From the NCBI GenBank assembly GCA_014896535.1, contig JADBKE010000012.1, positions 1-64,000 on the forward strand: a stretch of DNA of 64,000 nt. The letters run 5' to 3'. Shown here one piece after another: positions 37,801 through 47,091 of this stretch. Origin of the DNA: Candidatus Fermentithermobacillaceae bacterium (lineage in GTDB: Bacteria; Bacillota; Sulfobacillia; Fermentithermobacillales; DUSS01). The notes beneath the pieces are model-generated. The model made no database searches. It saw only the letters and a program-made list of their open reading frames with translations, and was not told the DNA's origin. Positions within the stretch are counted from its first letter, which is position 1; each line of letters opens with the position of its first letter. Both the position numbers and the translations under genes were made by a program.

Positions 37801-38219
37801 TCCCCTTGCAAACACGCGGTGAGGGCGATGAGGCCTTTGGAGTACCTGGCGAGGAGTTCCCGGTCAACCCGGGGGTGATAATAAAACCCCTCCAGAAACC
37901 CGGCGCTGGACAGCTTGAGAAGATTCCCGTACCCTTCCTGGGACTCGGCCAGAAGGACCAGGTGAAATGCATCATCGACGCCGGAATCCTTTTGAAACCT
38001 GGACCCGGGGGCTACGTAGACTTCGCAACCGAGGACCGGTTTTATCCCCGCCTCCTGGCAAGCCTTGTAAAACTCCACTACTCCGTAGAGGTTGCCGTGA
38101 TCCGTTATGGCCAGAGCCGGCATCCCCTCGTCTTGGGCCTTTTTGACGGCTTCTCGAATCCGGCAGGCCCCGTCCAGAAGACTCCATTCGGTGTGCACGT
38201 GGAGGTGTACGAACTTCAT
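34866..38219 (-). CDS. dnaE: DNA polymerase III subunit alpha
   Basis: 1117 aa; [19 protein letters not shown] (PHP), [43 protein letters not shown]. Confidence 0.98.
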   Translation of the reverse strand: [1117 protein letters not shown]

Positions 38220-38345
38220 GGTGGCTCTCCTCCGGTGCTCTCCGCGCCCGGGTCACCCGGTGCAGTCTTGTCCCCAGTATCGACTTTTTCACAGAATTCA
38301 TGTAAAATCCGGTTTGGCGGAGAACATGATAAGGTGGTATGAATT

Positions 38346-38516
38346 ATGCCCTGGAAGTACTGCCCAGCCTGCAAAGGTCTTTCGTACTCGGCCGACACCC
38401 ATTACAAGAGCTGGATTTGCCCCTACTGCGGCAAGGAGCTCAAGGACGAACCCGACTACAACTCCCCCAAAGATGTGCCGCGGGACAAGGACGGCCAGGT
38501 TCTGGAGCTCCAGTAA
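38346..38516 (+). CDS. 56-aa zinc-ribbon protein
   Basis: Manual translation MPWKYCPACKGLSYSADTHYKSWICPYCGKELKDEPDYNSPKDVPRDKDGQVLELQ*; two CxxC motifs; not in ORF track. Confidence 0.75.
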   Translation: MPWKYCPACKGLSYSADTHYKSWICPYCGKELKDEPDYNSPKDVPRDKDGQVLELQ

Positions 38517-38527
38517 GCCCCGGTAAT

Positions 38528-39265
38528 CTACGCTTCTCGTCGCGCACACCATTTTGATATGGCGCAGCGCTCGCAAAGAGGTTTCCTTTTTTTGCACACC
38601 CTGCGCCCGTGCTCGATGAGACCCGTGTGAAATTCCAGCATCCTGTCGGCAGGTATCATCTCGTTCAATATCACCTGAGCTTTTTCCGCTGACGTCGCCG
38701 GAGGGATTATTCCTAGCCGTTTTGCTATGCGCAGGATATGAGTATCCACGGGAAAAACGGGTACGTCAAACCCGAAAAGCAGCGTGCACGCCGCTGTTTT
38801 TGGTCCCACGCCGGGAAGAGAAAGGAGATACTCCATGGCCTCCCTCGCGTCGAGTCCCGCGAGCTTCTGCAAGTCTATTCTCCCCATATCATCCCGAACC
38901 TTCTTTAGGGCAGCCTGAAGGTTCCTGGCCTTCTCCCTGGCCAGACCAGCTTTGGCTATCGCAGCTTCAACATCCCGGGGATCTGCGCAGATCACTTCCT
39001 CCCAGGTCGGGAAAGCTTGCTTTAAATTTCGGAAAGCTCTTTCCGACTGGACGTCGCTGGTAGCCTGTGACAGTATCGTCGCCACCAAAACATCCACGGG
39101 ATTTCCCCTGTGTGGTCCAAGAAGGGTCTGCGCTCTCCCCCGATAGGCGGATATGATGGTATCGACCAATTCGATGTCCAGAGCCGGTCGTTTGCCTGCA
39201 ACTGTCTGCCGAACCTTGTCCCGAGAATCCTTCATCTCTTCAAGCTCCGCTTCCAGCGGAATCAT
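38528..39265 (-). CDS. nth: endonuclease III
   Basis: LVATILSQATSDVQSERAF..LLSLPGVGPKTAACTLLFGFDVPVFPVDTHILRIAKRLG; C-terminal Fe-S Cys pattern CKKRKPLCERCAISKWC. Confidence 0.94.
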   Translation of the reverse strand: MIPLEAELEEMKDSRDKVRQTVAGKRPALDIELVDTIISAYRGRAQTLLGPHRGNPVDVLVATILSQATSDVQSERAFRNLKQAFPTWEEVICADPRDVEAAIAKAGLAREKARNLQAALKKVRDDMGRIDLQKLAGLDAREAMEYLLSLPGVGPKTAACTLLFGFDVPVFPVDTHILRIAKRLGIIPPATSAEKAQVILNEMIPADRMLEFHTGLIEHGRRVCKKRKPLCERCAISKWCARREA

Positions 39266-39478
39266 CTCCCGAACACCGGTTCGACCGCTTCCACTCCGCC
39301 GGGTGGCAGCCGCGAACTCGGTTAGTCTAGCGGAACTCATTCCGGAATTCGATACCGTTCCCGCCACGTTAAAGTCGCAGCCGCTGAGCCAGTTATCCGG
39401 CGGCATCCTCGAGTTGCACCGCCGGGCCTCCCCCGGGCGAGCCGATCCTGTCCCTCATTCTTCCCGGAAATTTGCCTT

Positions 39479-41068
39479 TCACCGACCCTTTTCCTGCTCG
39501 AGCAAGGCTACGATTTCCTTGAAGCGCCTGCCCCGTTCTTCGAAGTTGGAGAACATGTCGTAACTGGCGCAGGCCGGTGAGAGTACTACGGAATAACCCG
39601 GCTTCGCCAAATCCGCTGCCGTCCTCACGGCTCTTTCGAAATCCGTTTCCTCGTGTACGAGGTGCGCGCCTCCCGCCTCCGTCAGAGCCTTCCGAATCTT
39701 TCCGGCGGTCTGCCCCACCGTCACACAGCGGATACTTCTGTGGACAATTTTGCGGGCAAGCTCATCGAAAGGAAGACCTTTATCGTATCCACCCAAGATG
39801 AGCACCATGGGCCCCGGAAGAGCTTCAAGACACGCCGCGGTCCTGGCAGGCGAAGTGGCTATGGAGTCGTTGTAAAACCGTACGCCCCGGACTTCTGCGA
39901 CGAATTCTAACCGGTGTTCCACGCCTTTGAAGTTTCGCAGAGCTCGCCTCATTGCATCGATATCCGCGCCCATGAGGAAGGATACCACTATGGCCGCCAG
40001 GGCGTTGGCAACGTTGTGCCGACCCGGTACCGGTAGCTCCGAACTCCTGAGAACGGGGAACTCCTCGCCCGAATCGCTCTTCAAAGTCAAAACACCGTCC
40101 CGGAGGACCGCCAACGGGCCGGCTGTCTTCTGACTCAGGCCGGCATCCAGGGAAAACCACCCCACGCGGCCGCGGCACTCGCCGGCAAACTTCGCCACCG
40201 TTGGGTCGTCCGCGTTGAACACCGCCCAATCCCGCGCCGTCTGGTAGCGAAAGATGTTTTCCTTCGATGCCACGTACTCCTGAAAAGACTCGTGGATGTC
40301 CAGGTGATTCGGACTCACGTTCAAGATGGCCGCCACGTGCGGACTCCTGTGGGTGAGCTGCAGCTGAAAGCTGGAAAGTTCGAGCACCACCTTGGCGTCG
40401 GGGGGGATATCGTCTACCTTTTCCAGGAGAACCTGCCCGATATTACCTCCGACGAATACCCGGTCCGGCGGAAAACTCTCCCGCAAGATCGCCCCGGTCA
40501 TGGAAACCGTGGTGGTCTTCCCCGAACTACCCGTTATGCCGGCGACCGGGGCGCGGCATAAATGCAGGAAGAGATCGATCTCCGTCGAGATAAACGCGCC
40601 CCTGGCCCGAGCCATCTCTATTGCCGGATCGTCTTTCTTCATGCCGGGGGTGAGGAAAATCCATCTATATGAAGGCAGGCTTTCAAGGTAATCTTCGCCG
40701 AGGCTCCACCCTACGCGCGAGCCGAATTCGCTGAACCGAGGGCCCAGTTCCGAGGGGCCTTTTCGGTCAAAACACGTGAGCTTCGCGCCTTTTTTCAGCA
40801 AGTAACGAGCAAGGGCCGTGTTGGAAAGCCCCATGCCCACCACGGCGACCTTTTGTCCTTCCCAGGAAGGCGGGAAAACACTTCCTCCCTTTCCGTTGCC
40901 GTTTGCTCCCCTGTTCAGTAACGGTATGCGTACACCCACCGGAAAAAACTCACCGCCTTCATAGCACCACTGGGGGCTGGGAGGGCCCAGCTCCGGCCGA
41001 ATCGCTTCCTCCTCCGCCGCCTCCCGCCGTGGGTCCGACCGGTGCCGCCTCGCCCGCCGACGCTGCAT
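39479..41068 (-). CDS. murD: UDP-N-acetylmuramoyl-L-alanine--D-glutamate ligase (true start probably downstream of 41068)
   Basis: VAVVGMGLSNTALARYLLKKGA...VAGITGSSGKTTTVSMTGAIL...AAILNVSPNHLDIHESFQEYVASKENIF. Confidence 0.94.
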   Translation of the reverse strand: MQRRRARRHRSDPRREAAEEEAIRPELGPPSPQWCYEGGEFFPVGVRIPLLNRGANGNGKGGSVFPPSWEGQKVAVVGMGLSNTALARYLLKKGAKLTCFDRKGPSELGPRFSEFGSRVGWSLGEDYLESLPSYRWIFLTPGMKKDDPAIEMARARGAFISTEIDLFLHLCRAPVAGITGSSGKTTTVSMTGAILRESFPPDRVFVGGNIGQVLLEKVDDIPPDAKVVLELSSFQLQLTHRSPHVAAILNVSPNHLDIHESFQEYVASKENIFRYQTARDWAVFNADDPTVAKFAGECRGRVGWFSLDAGLSQKTAGPLAVLRDGVLTLKSDSGEEFPVLRSSELPVPGRHNVANALAAIVVSFLMGADIDAMRRALRNFKGVEHRLEFVAEVRGVRFYNDSIATSPARTAACLEALPGPMVLILGGYDKGLPFDELARKIVHRSIRCVTVGQTAGKIRKALTEAGGAHLVHEETDFERAVRTAADLAKPGYSVVLSPACASYDMFSNFEERGRRFKEIVALLEQEKGR

Positions 41069-41822
41069 CTTCCGTCGGGGTTTTCTTCAGTTTAACCAGC
41101 ACCGCCGTAACTACGCCCAAAGCGCCCAGCCAGTACAAGCCCTTCCAGAACGGTATCGGTAAACTCGCTACCGTCTTCAGCGTCTCCACTACGGTTACGG
41201 GAACGATGGCGTACAACGATATGTTCCACAGCTGAGGATAGTCGTATTGAGAACCGATGATGCTGTTGAGGACCAGCGCCGCTACGGACAAGATCAGTAT
41301 GTGCAAAAGCTTTGTTGGAAGCTTCACGACGAAATACACCGGAACTGCGAGAAAGCGCCACGGTCTTGCCGCGTCGAGCATTTCCACAAAATCGTCCTTG
41401 GTAACGGGAGCGTCCATAGGGTTGAGGTCACTCCACGGAAACACCTGCAATCTGCCGCGTGACTTTAATATCAGGTTATCCCGCCCAACAAACACTCCAT
41501 CCTGGTAGCTCCGAATAAATCCCTCGGGAGTAGTATCGCCCGTGGTATCGAGGATGAAAACGTGCGATCCCAGTTCGTATCGCACCGGTACGTTGGGTAT
41601 TAGGGTGAGCGTCCCGCGGACCAGGACGAAATCGGGTGTATTGGCGACAATCGCATCAACGATCCGACTGATGGTCGCGGAAAACTTGACACCACATATG
41701 ATCGACACCGCGACCAGGAAAACCAGGAGGAACACGAAACTCTTTCCGAAACCCAGGGTAGCTAACCTGCTATAGCCTCTGAAGTTCCCTAAACTCGTAA
41801 CGAACTGCTCAACCAGGCTCAT
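40959..41822 (-). CDS. DUF1189-like membrane protein
   Basis: 287 aa; N-terminal MSLVEQFVTSLGNFRGYSRLA, TMs, TTGDTTPEGF; Gly-rich tail. Confidence 0.65.
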   Translation of the reverse strand: MSLVEQFVTSLGNFRGYSRLATLGFGKSFVFLLVFLVAVSIICGVKFSATISRIVDAIVANTPDFVLVRGTLTLIPNVPVRYELGSHVFILDTTGDTTPEGFIRSYQDGVFVGRDNLILKSRGRLQVFPWSDLNPMDAPVTKDDFVEMLDAARPWRFLAVPVYFVVKLPTKLLHILILSVAALVLNSIIGSQYDYPQLWNISLYAIVPVTVVETLKTVASLPIPFWKGLYWLGALGVVTAVLVKLKKTPTEDAASAGEAAPVGPTAGGGGGGSDSAGAGPSQPPVVL

Positions 41823-42013
41823 GGCGCCACCTCCTGCAAAGCCTGCTAACCGGATACCCGTTTCCCGAGCAATGCGTGAACAGCTCGTAGCGTCTTCCCG
41901 TCAACGGTAAACACGCTCGTCCCGAAGAAGCTATACGCTCCATTTCGCCTCTTCGGCCCGCCTTGCCGCTCCGGGTCCCCTGCTACTCTATCGGCGTAGA
42001 TGGGATCCAGCGG

Positions 42014-43204
42014 CTACCGCACTTCGCGGAGGACGGCCTCGAGCCTGTCCATTCCCTCTTTTATTCGTTCCATGGAAGTCGCATACGAGAACCTCAAATT
42101 CGCGCTGGTTCCAAAAGCTTCGCCAGGAACCACCGCGATTCTAGCCTTCTCCAGAAGGATCTCGGCCAGAACCGAACTGGACGTGATGACCCTGGCGCCC
42201 AAGGATTTCCCTATGAGCCCGCTCACATCGGGGTAAATGTAAAACGCTCCGTTCGGGATCTGGCACCGAAATCCGGGCATCTTCGCCGCTCGTTCGACGA
42301 TGTAGTCCCGGCGTTTCTTGAACTCCTGCCTCATCCTTTCCAGAGGTTCGGTGGGTCCCGTCAAGGCAGCAAGGGCCGCCTTTTGAGATATGGACGTCGG
42401 GTTCGAAGTGGCATGACTCTGCAGGTCACCCATGGCCTTTATGACCTCTTTGGGACCCCCTGCGTATCCTATTCGCCACCCCGTCATCGCGTAAGCTTTG
42501 GACACCCCGTTGACCGTGATGGTGATGTTCAGGAGCTCCGGCGACAGAGAAGCAAAAGATACGTGCTCACCTTCGTAAATGAGCTTTTCGTATATCTCAT
42601 CGGATATCACCCAGATTCCGTGTTTCAGGCAGATCTCGGCGATGTCGGACAGCTCTTTTCGAGTATATACGGCACCCGTAGGATTCGACGGACTGTTCAA
42701 TATGAGCACTCGGGTGCGAGGGGTGATGGCTCGAGACAGCATTTCGGGCGTGACTTTGAAGCCCGTCTCGGCTGTCGTCTGGATATACACGGGCTTCGCC
42801 CCCGCGAGCTTCACCATCTCCGGGTAACTCACCCAGTACGGGACGGGAATCAGGGCTTCGTCCCCGGGCTCGCACAGCACCATTATCGCATTGTATATGG
42901 AATGTTTGGCGCCTACGGAGATCAGGATCTGATCGGGCTTGTAGTCAAGACCGTTCTCCTCCCGGAACTTCCTGGCGCAGGCTTCTCTCAGCTCGGGGAT
43001 ACCGGAAGATGGCGTGTATTTGGTGAAGCCCTGCCTGATGGCCTGTATGGCAGCTTCCTTTATGTGGTCGGGAGTGTCAAAGTCGGGTTCACCCACCCCG
43101 AAATTCACCACGTCGACTCCCTGCTTCTGAAGCTCCTTCGTCCTGGCATCCAGCGCAAGCGTGGGCGAAGCTCCAATGGCCCGAGCCCTCTCGGATATCT
43201 TCAT
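42014..43204 (-). CDS. pyridoxal-phosphate aspartate aminotransferase
   Basis: MKISERARAIGASPTLALDARTKELQKQGVDVVNFGVGEPDFDTPDHIKEAAIQAI...SNPTGAVYTRKEL...VNGVSKAYAMTGWRIGYAGGP. Confidence 0.95.
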   Translation of the reverse strand: MKISERARAIGASPTLALDARTKELQKQGVDVVNFGVGEPDFDTPDHIKEAAIQAIRQGFTKYTPSSGIPELREACARKFREENGLDYKPDQILISVGAKHSIYNAIMVLCEPGDEALIPVPYWVSYPEMVKLAGAKPVYIQTTAETGFKVTPEMLSRAITPRTRVLILNSPSNPTGAVYTRKELSDIAEICLKHGIWVISDEIYEKLIYEGEHVSFASLSPELLNITITVNGVSKAYAMTGWRIGYAGGPKEVIKAMGDLQSHATSNPTSISQKAALAALTGPTEPLERMRQEFKKRRDYIVERAAKMPGFRCQIPNGAFYIYPDVSGLIGKSLGARVITSSSVLAEILLEKARIAVVPGEAFGTSANLRFSYATSMERIKEGMDRLEAVLREVR

Positions 43205-43472
43205 TTCTCTCGGGAGCACCGTTACTGCAGGTGGCCGGCGGTGCTCCCTGAACCTCCTTTCGCGATGATACGGAGCGGATGGTTCCGGCTCCAATTCGTC
43301 GGCCCGCCACATGAGGCAAACCCGAAATCCATATTCCACACCGGAACCGGAAAACCTCTTGCTCTCGCCGGCCGGTTTGTCAAGAGAATCGCGGGACCCC
43401 CACTGACAGGAAGGACCTCTCCTGCCTCTCGGCGAAATTACCGTATACTGGTGTCGCTGGAGGGATCGGCCA

Positions 43473-45974
43473 GTGCCAAGACGCCTAGTGCAGATTCCAC
43501 TCGCACTCGCACCCGCAAACGCACCCAGAACCCCACCGGAGCCGCAATATGAGCGCCGTTGCGGTGGCGGTGACGCCGTTTCGAAATGCTCTCCGCCCCA
43601 CGCGGGCTCGAGCGGCTCTCCGCAAGGCGCCGGACCTGTATCGCTCCGCTGCTGTTCGCGCTGGAGCCGGAGCGTCCGGATTCTGGTGCTGGTCGCGGCC
43701 TGGGTCACCGTCGGAGCGGTGTCCGGCAGGGTTCATTCCGCCTGTGCGAACTCCCTTGCCCCGGCCAGGTCCTCGTTCACGCTGGGACCTTCGTCAGCGG
43801 TTCAAACCCGAACGGTTCAAACCCGAGAGCCGGAAACGCAAACGGGGCTCGAGACCGGTTCGAGGGGTCTTGCCGAGCTTCTTTACGTGGTAGGCGCCCG
43901 CCTGGCCCTGAGCGGTTGGGAGCCGGAAATCATCCCCTATTCCTGCGTGATTCGCACTCATGCCGCGCCCGAGGAGACCGTCTGGTACAGAGTTTCCGGG
44001 GAAAACCTTCTGGCCACAAGACCGGGACCGGTAAGAATCCTTGTGGTGGCCTCCGTGGACGGCGTCTTCCCCAGACCTGCTCCTTCTTCCGGCGGGTCGC
44101 CCGTGTATCCCGAGGATATGCTCCTGTACGTAGCTGGGGCCCTCGCCGAAAATGGCCAGGAAGGTGTTGCTTTCGCTCTGGTCAGCGGCAGTTTTCAGGG
44201 AGGAGCCGGTCTGGAGTCTCTTCTCAGAAAAGCTTGTGTCGGAGAGTGCAATGTCCTGATGCTGGAAGGAGCCTCATGGCCCGGCATAACAGTTGAGTTT
44301 ATTCGCACGCTCCTGCCAGGCCCCAGCACGTTCGCAGGCAAGGTCCTCCTGGTCAGGTATCCCGACCACAGCCCCGCGGCCGCGAGGCGCTATGCGTCCA
44401 AACTTGCCGCACAACTTAAGCGGGGCTTCCTAACATCCTGTTCATCAAAGGGCAGCGCCGACGGCTGGGTATTGCTGGGAGGAAACCTGTACCCGGTCAG
44501 AACCGTCTGCCTCAAGTGGGCCGGTTTAAGTTCCGTGGCGTTGAGCCTCATCGCCTTGCTGGCATCTAAAACCGGCCGGTCCTGTCTCGCGGAGCCCGGT
44601 GGTTTTCTGACCCTGGTTTCATTCCTTTTCTGGCCTCTTCTTCCGTTGGCCGCGCTGGGGGCGTACGTTCGATTGTCAGGAGCATGCCTGACCCGGGCTG
44701 GAACCGTCAGGGTCGCGGTGGTAGTCCCGGTGTTGGTGCTGTTCTCGTGGTACCTGGCGGGAAGGCATTTCGCCAACGCTTACGGCGAGCTCCGGCGAAC
44801 CAACCGGAAGGCGCGATTTGTTTCGACGCTCTCCGATCCCCGGCCGTTTGTGTGTCTGTTTCTCGGCGGCCTGGTGATCGGCGCCGTTCTCTCGCTTCCC
44901 TCGGGAGAGTACTACGTGTCATCACTGCCCCACTACATCCTAGCTTTGCTCGGGTTTTTGCTGTCTTTCTTCTTCTCGGCCCTCCTGCGCCGACAATCCG
45001 GTCTGCTCGAAGCCGCCGTCATCTGCATCACGTCGGCTCCTGCAGTGGTCTTCCCCAACGCGTCCTGGGAGTGGCTGGGACTTCATAGCTTGGTAGACAG
45101 CGTCGTACGGCCCGGTCGAGCGGCGTTCGTTCCTTTCCTGGTGGCGTCCGCGATCGCCGCCGAGCTCAACCGGACTTTCAGGTCGAGCACGGGCAGGCAC
45201 GCGAGAAGACCGCCGGGGCACATCGGCGTTCTGGTCACCGCTGTGGTGGTTACCGGGCTGACCGCGCTCGCTTTGGTACCGCCCCGGGCTACGCCCGAAG
45301 AGAAAATTCTGCTGGAACGGGTATTTTCTTTCCGGTGCCTTTACGAAACATGTGGAACCGGACCCCTGTCCAACATCGAGGTGGATCCCGAGACCGCGCT
45401 GGTACGGTGGGACCCGCACGGGGAGGATACCCGGCGCCACCTCGGAGGAGACGAAGCGGCACCTGGTAACCGGTCCTTAAGAGCTGCCGCTTCGTTCCAC
45501 CCGTTTTACGGAGAGCTCAGGGATTTCACACACAGGTGGGCCGATCTCGGTCTCTCCTACGTGGTCAAAGGCGTTTTCGACGAAGCGGTCGTAATCGACG
45601 TAACCTTAACCGCAAATTTCCTGAAAATGCCCACGTTCTTCAAGGTAACCTTCGAAGACATTTCACGTTCGTCGGCAAGAGCCGGAACGACGCGACGGCT
45701 TCAGATCGACGGGTCGGACTTCCTCGGAACCCCTGAAGAGCTCCTCCGCGAAGCCGGTAAAAAGACGTATTTCATTCGATGGCGCCCCTACGAACCGACG
45801 GTTAAGTCAGTTTTCAAGGTGTACATGCCCCCGGAGGCTGCGGTACGAGTGAGCGCTCAAGCTGTATACCTAGGAGAAACGTATTCCGTGTCCCCTCGAG
45901 GTGCATCTGACGACCCGGCCAGGGCCTGGACGACCGCGGTTTCTTCGTGGGAGGAGACGCTGGAGATTCCGTGA
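43473..45974 (+). CDS. hypothetical multi-TM membrane protein (no family recognised; start uncertain)
   Basis: 833-aa ORF; central TM cluster; soluble N- and C-terminal regions; first ~60 aa look non-coding. Confidence 0.7.
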   Translation: MPRRLVQIPLALAPANAPRTPPEPQYERRCGGGDAVSKCSPPHAGSSGSPQGAGPVSLRCCSRWSRSVRILVLVAAWVTVGAVSGRVHSACANSLAPARSSFTLGPSSAVQTRTVQTREPETQTGLETGSRGLAELLYVVGARLALSGWEPEIIPYSCVIRTHAAPEETVWYRVSGENLLATRPGPVRILVVASVDGVFPRPAPSSGGSPVYPEDMLLYVAGALAENGQEGVAFALVSGSFQGGAGLESLLRKACVGECNVLMLEGASWPGITVEFIRTLLPGPSTFAGKVLLVRYPDHSPAAARRYASKLAAQLKRGFLTSCSSKGSADGWVLLGGNLYPVRTVCLKWAGLSSVALSLIALLASKTGRSCLAEPGGFLTLVSFLFWPLLPLAALGAYVRLSGACLTRAGTVRVAVVVPVLVLFSWYLAGRHFANAYGELRRTNRKARFVSTLSDPRPFVCLFLGGLVIGAVLSLPSGEYYVSSLPHYILALLGFLLSFFFSALLRRQSGLLEAAVICITSAPAVVFPNASWEWLGLHSLVDSVVRPGRAAFVPFLVASAIAAELNRTFRSSTGRHARRPPGHIGVLVTAVVVTGLTALALVPPRATPEEKILLERVFSFRCLYETCGTGPLSNIEVDPETALVRWDPHGEDTRRHLGGDEAAPGNRSLRAAASFHPFYGELRDFTHRWADLGLSYVVKGVFDEAVVIDVTLTANFLKMPTFFKVTFEDISRSSARAGTTRRLQIDGSDFLGTPEELLREAGKKTYFIRWRPYEPTVKSVFKVYMPPEAAVRVSAQAVYLGETYSVSPRGASDDPARAWTTAVSSWEETLEIP

Positions 45975-46033
45975 ACCACGCAGCGGTGTCCGAGCTCGTC
46001 GCGTGTACGCTGCAGCTTGTCGTCATTGGGACC

Positions 46034-46885
46034 TTACTTCTGCGCCCACCCCAGAGCCTTAAAAGCCCAGGGCGCGCCAAAGCTGACCCAGATGCCCGCC
46101 ACCGCGTACCGGAGGACGTGCATGAGCCCGAGGTCGGGCAACACCGCCTTGAGTCCCACGCGAACGACCAGAAATCCCGCCATCCCCAGGAGCACCTTGG
46201 CAACCTGGACGAAAAACGGACCTCTTTCATCCCAGTCGACGAGCATCTCTTCGAGCACGCGCCCGATGGGTAGACCCATGAGCAATCCCACCAGCATGTA
46301 AACGTCTTCGGTATGGTGTATCCAGTAGAGAATCAGGGGAACGCCGATCGCGCCGGCGATGCGGGTATAGACAGGCAGTCTTAGCCGTTCCAACATCTGG
46401 CTCCCGAAAGTTCCGAGGACAACCAGGGCAGCCCCTATCCCGATTCCGCCCGCGACATCGCTTGGCCAGTGCACGTTGAGGTAGATCCGGGACAGGGAAA
46501 CCAGAACCACAACCAGAAACGCGACGAGCCAGAACCACTTCTTCTTCACTTCTGACGCGAGGTAACCCCAGAACGTGGTGGAACTTTGGGCATGCCCGCT
46601 GGGAAAGGCGTATCCGCCACCCGTCTCCGGATGTATCACCCTGACCGTCTCCGTGGGCGACGGGCGCGGTATGGCCAGGGCGTACTTAAGTGCGCTGTTC
46701 AACCACATCGACAGGAGAAAGATGACTCCCAGACGGTAACCGGTGCGTTTGGACCACACCCAGTAGATGATCGGTAAGGTGATCGTATAGAAGAGTTCCG
46801 AACCGAGGCTCGTAACTATGTAGGCAAAGGCGTCCATCCCCGGTGAACTCCATCTTTGAAGAAATTCCGCCCACGAAGTGGTCAC
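46034..46885 (-). CDS. phosphatase PAP2 family protein
   Basis: FPSGHAQSSTTFWGYLASEV...SLSRIYLNVHWPSDVAGGIGIGAAL (PAP2 motifs). Confidence 0.92.
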   Translation of the reverse strand: MTTSWAEFLQRWSSPGMDAFAYIVTSLGSELFYTITLPIIYWVWSKRTGYRLGVIFLLSMWLNSALKYALAIPRPSPTETVRVIHPETGGGYAFPSGHAQSSTTFWGYLASEVKKKWFWLVAFLVVVLVSLSRIYLNVHWPSDVAGGIGIGAALVVLGTFGSQMLERLRLPVYTRIAGAIGVPLILYWIHHTEDVYMLVGLLMGLPIGRVLEEMLVDWDERGPFFVQVAKVLLGMAGFLVVRVGLKAVLPDLGLMHVLRYAVAGIWVSFGAPWAFKALGWAQK

Positions 46886-47091
46886 TGCGCATCACTCTCC
46901 CGTCGAGACTCTGACGAATCCCCGGCCTACGCACCTGCCGGTCCGGCGCCGGCCCCGCGTTCCGGCAGACAATCCAGCAGAACCGGCAGCCACCACGGCA
47001 CCGGCCGAAGAACCATACAAGGCGCTCGAGCCACCGGCTCCGGCGAGTCTCGCGCTCAGCTCACCACCGGACAGACTACCACACGCGCGGT

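Noticed and set aside
36924-38342. 472-aa plus-strand ORF
   Set aside because: Antisense to dnaE; product shows no protein-like motifs.
41963-43552. 529-aa plus-strand ORF
   Set aside because: Antisense to the aspartate aminotransferase; shadow ORF in GC-rich coding DNA.
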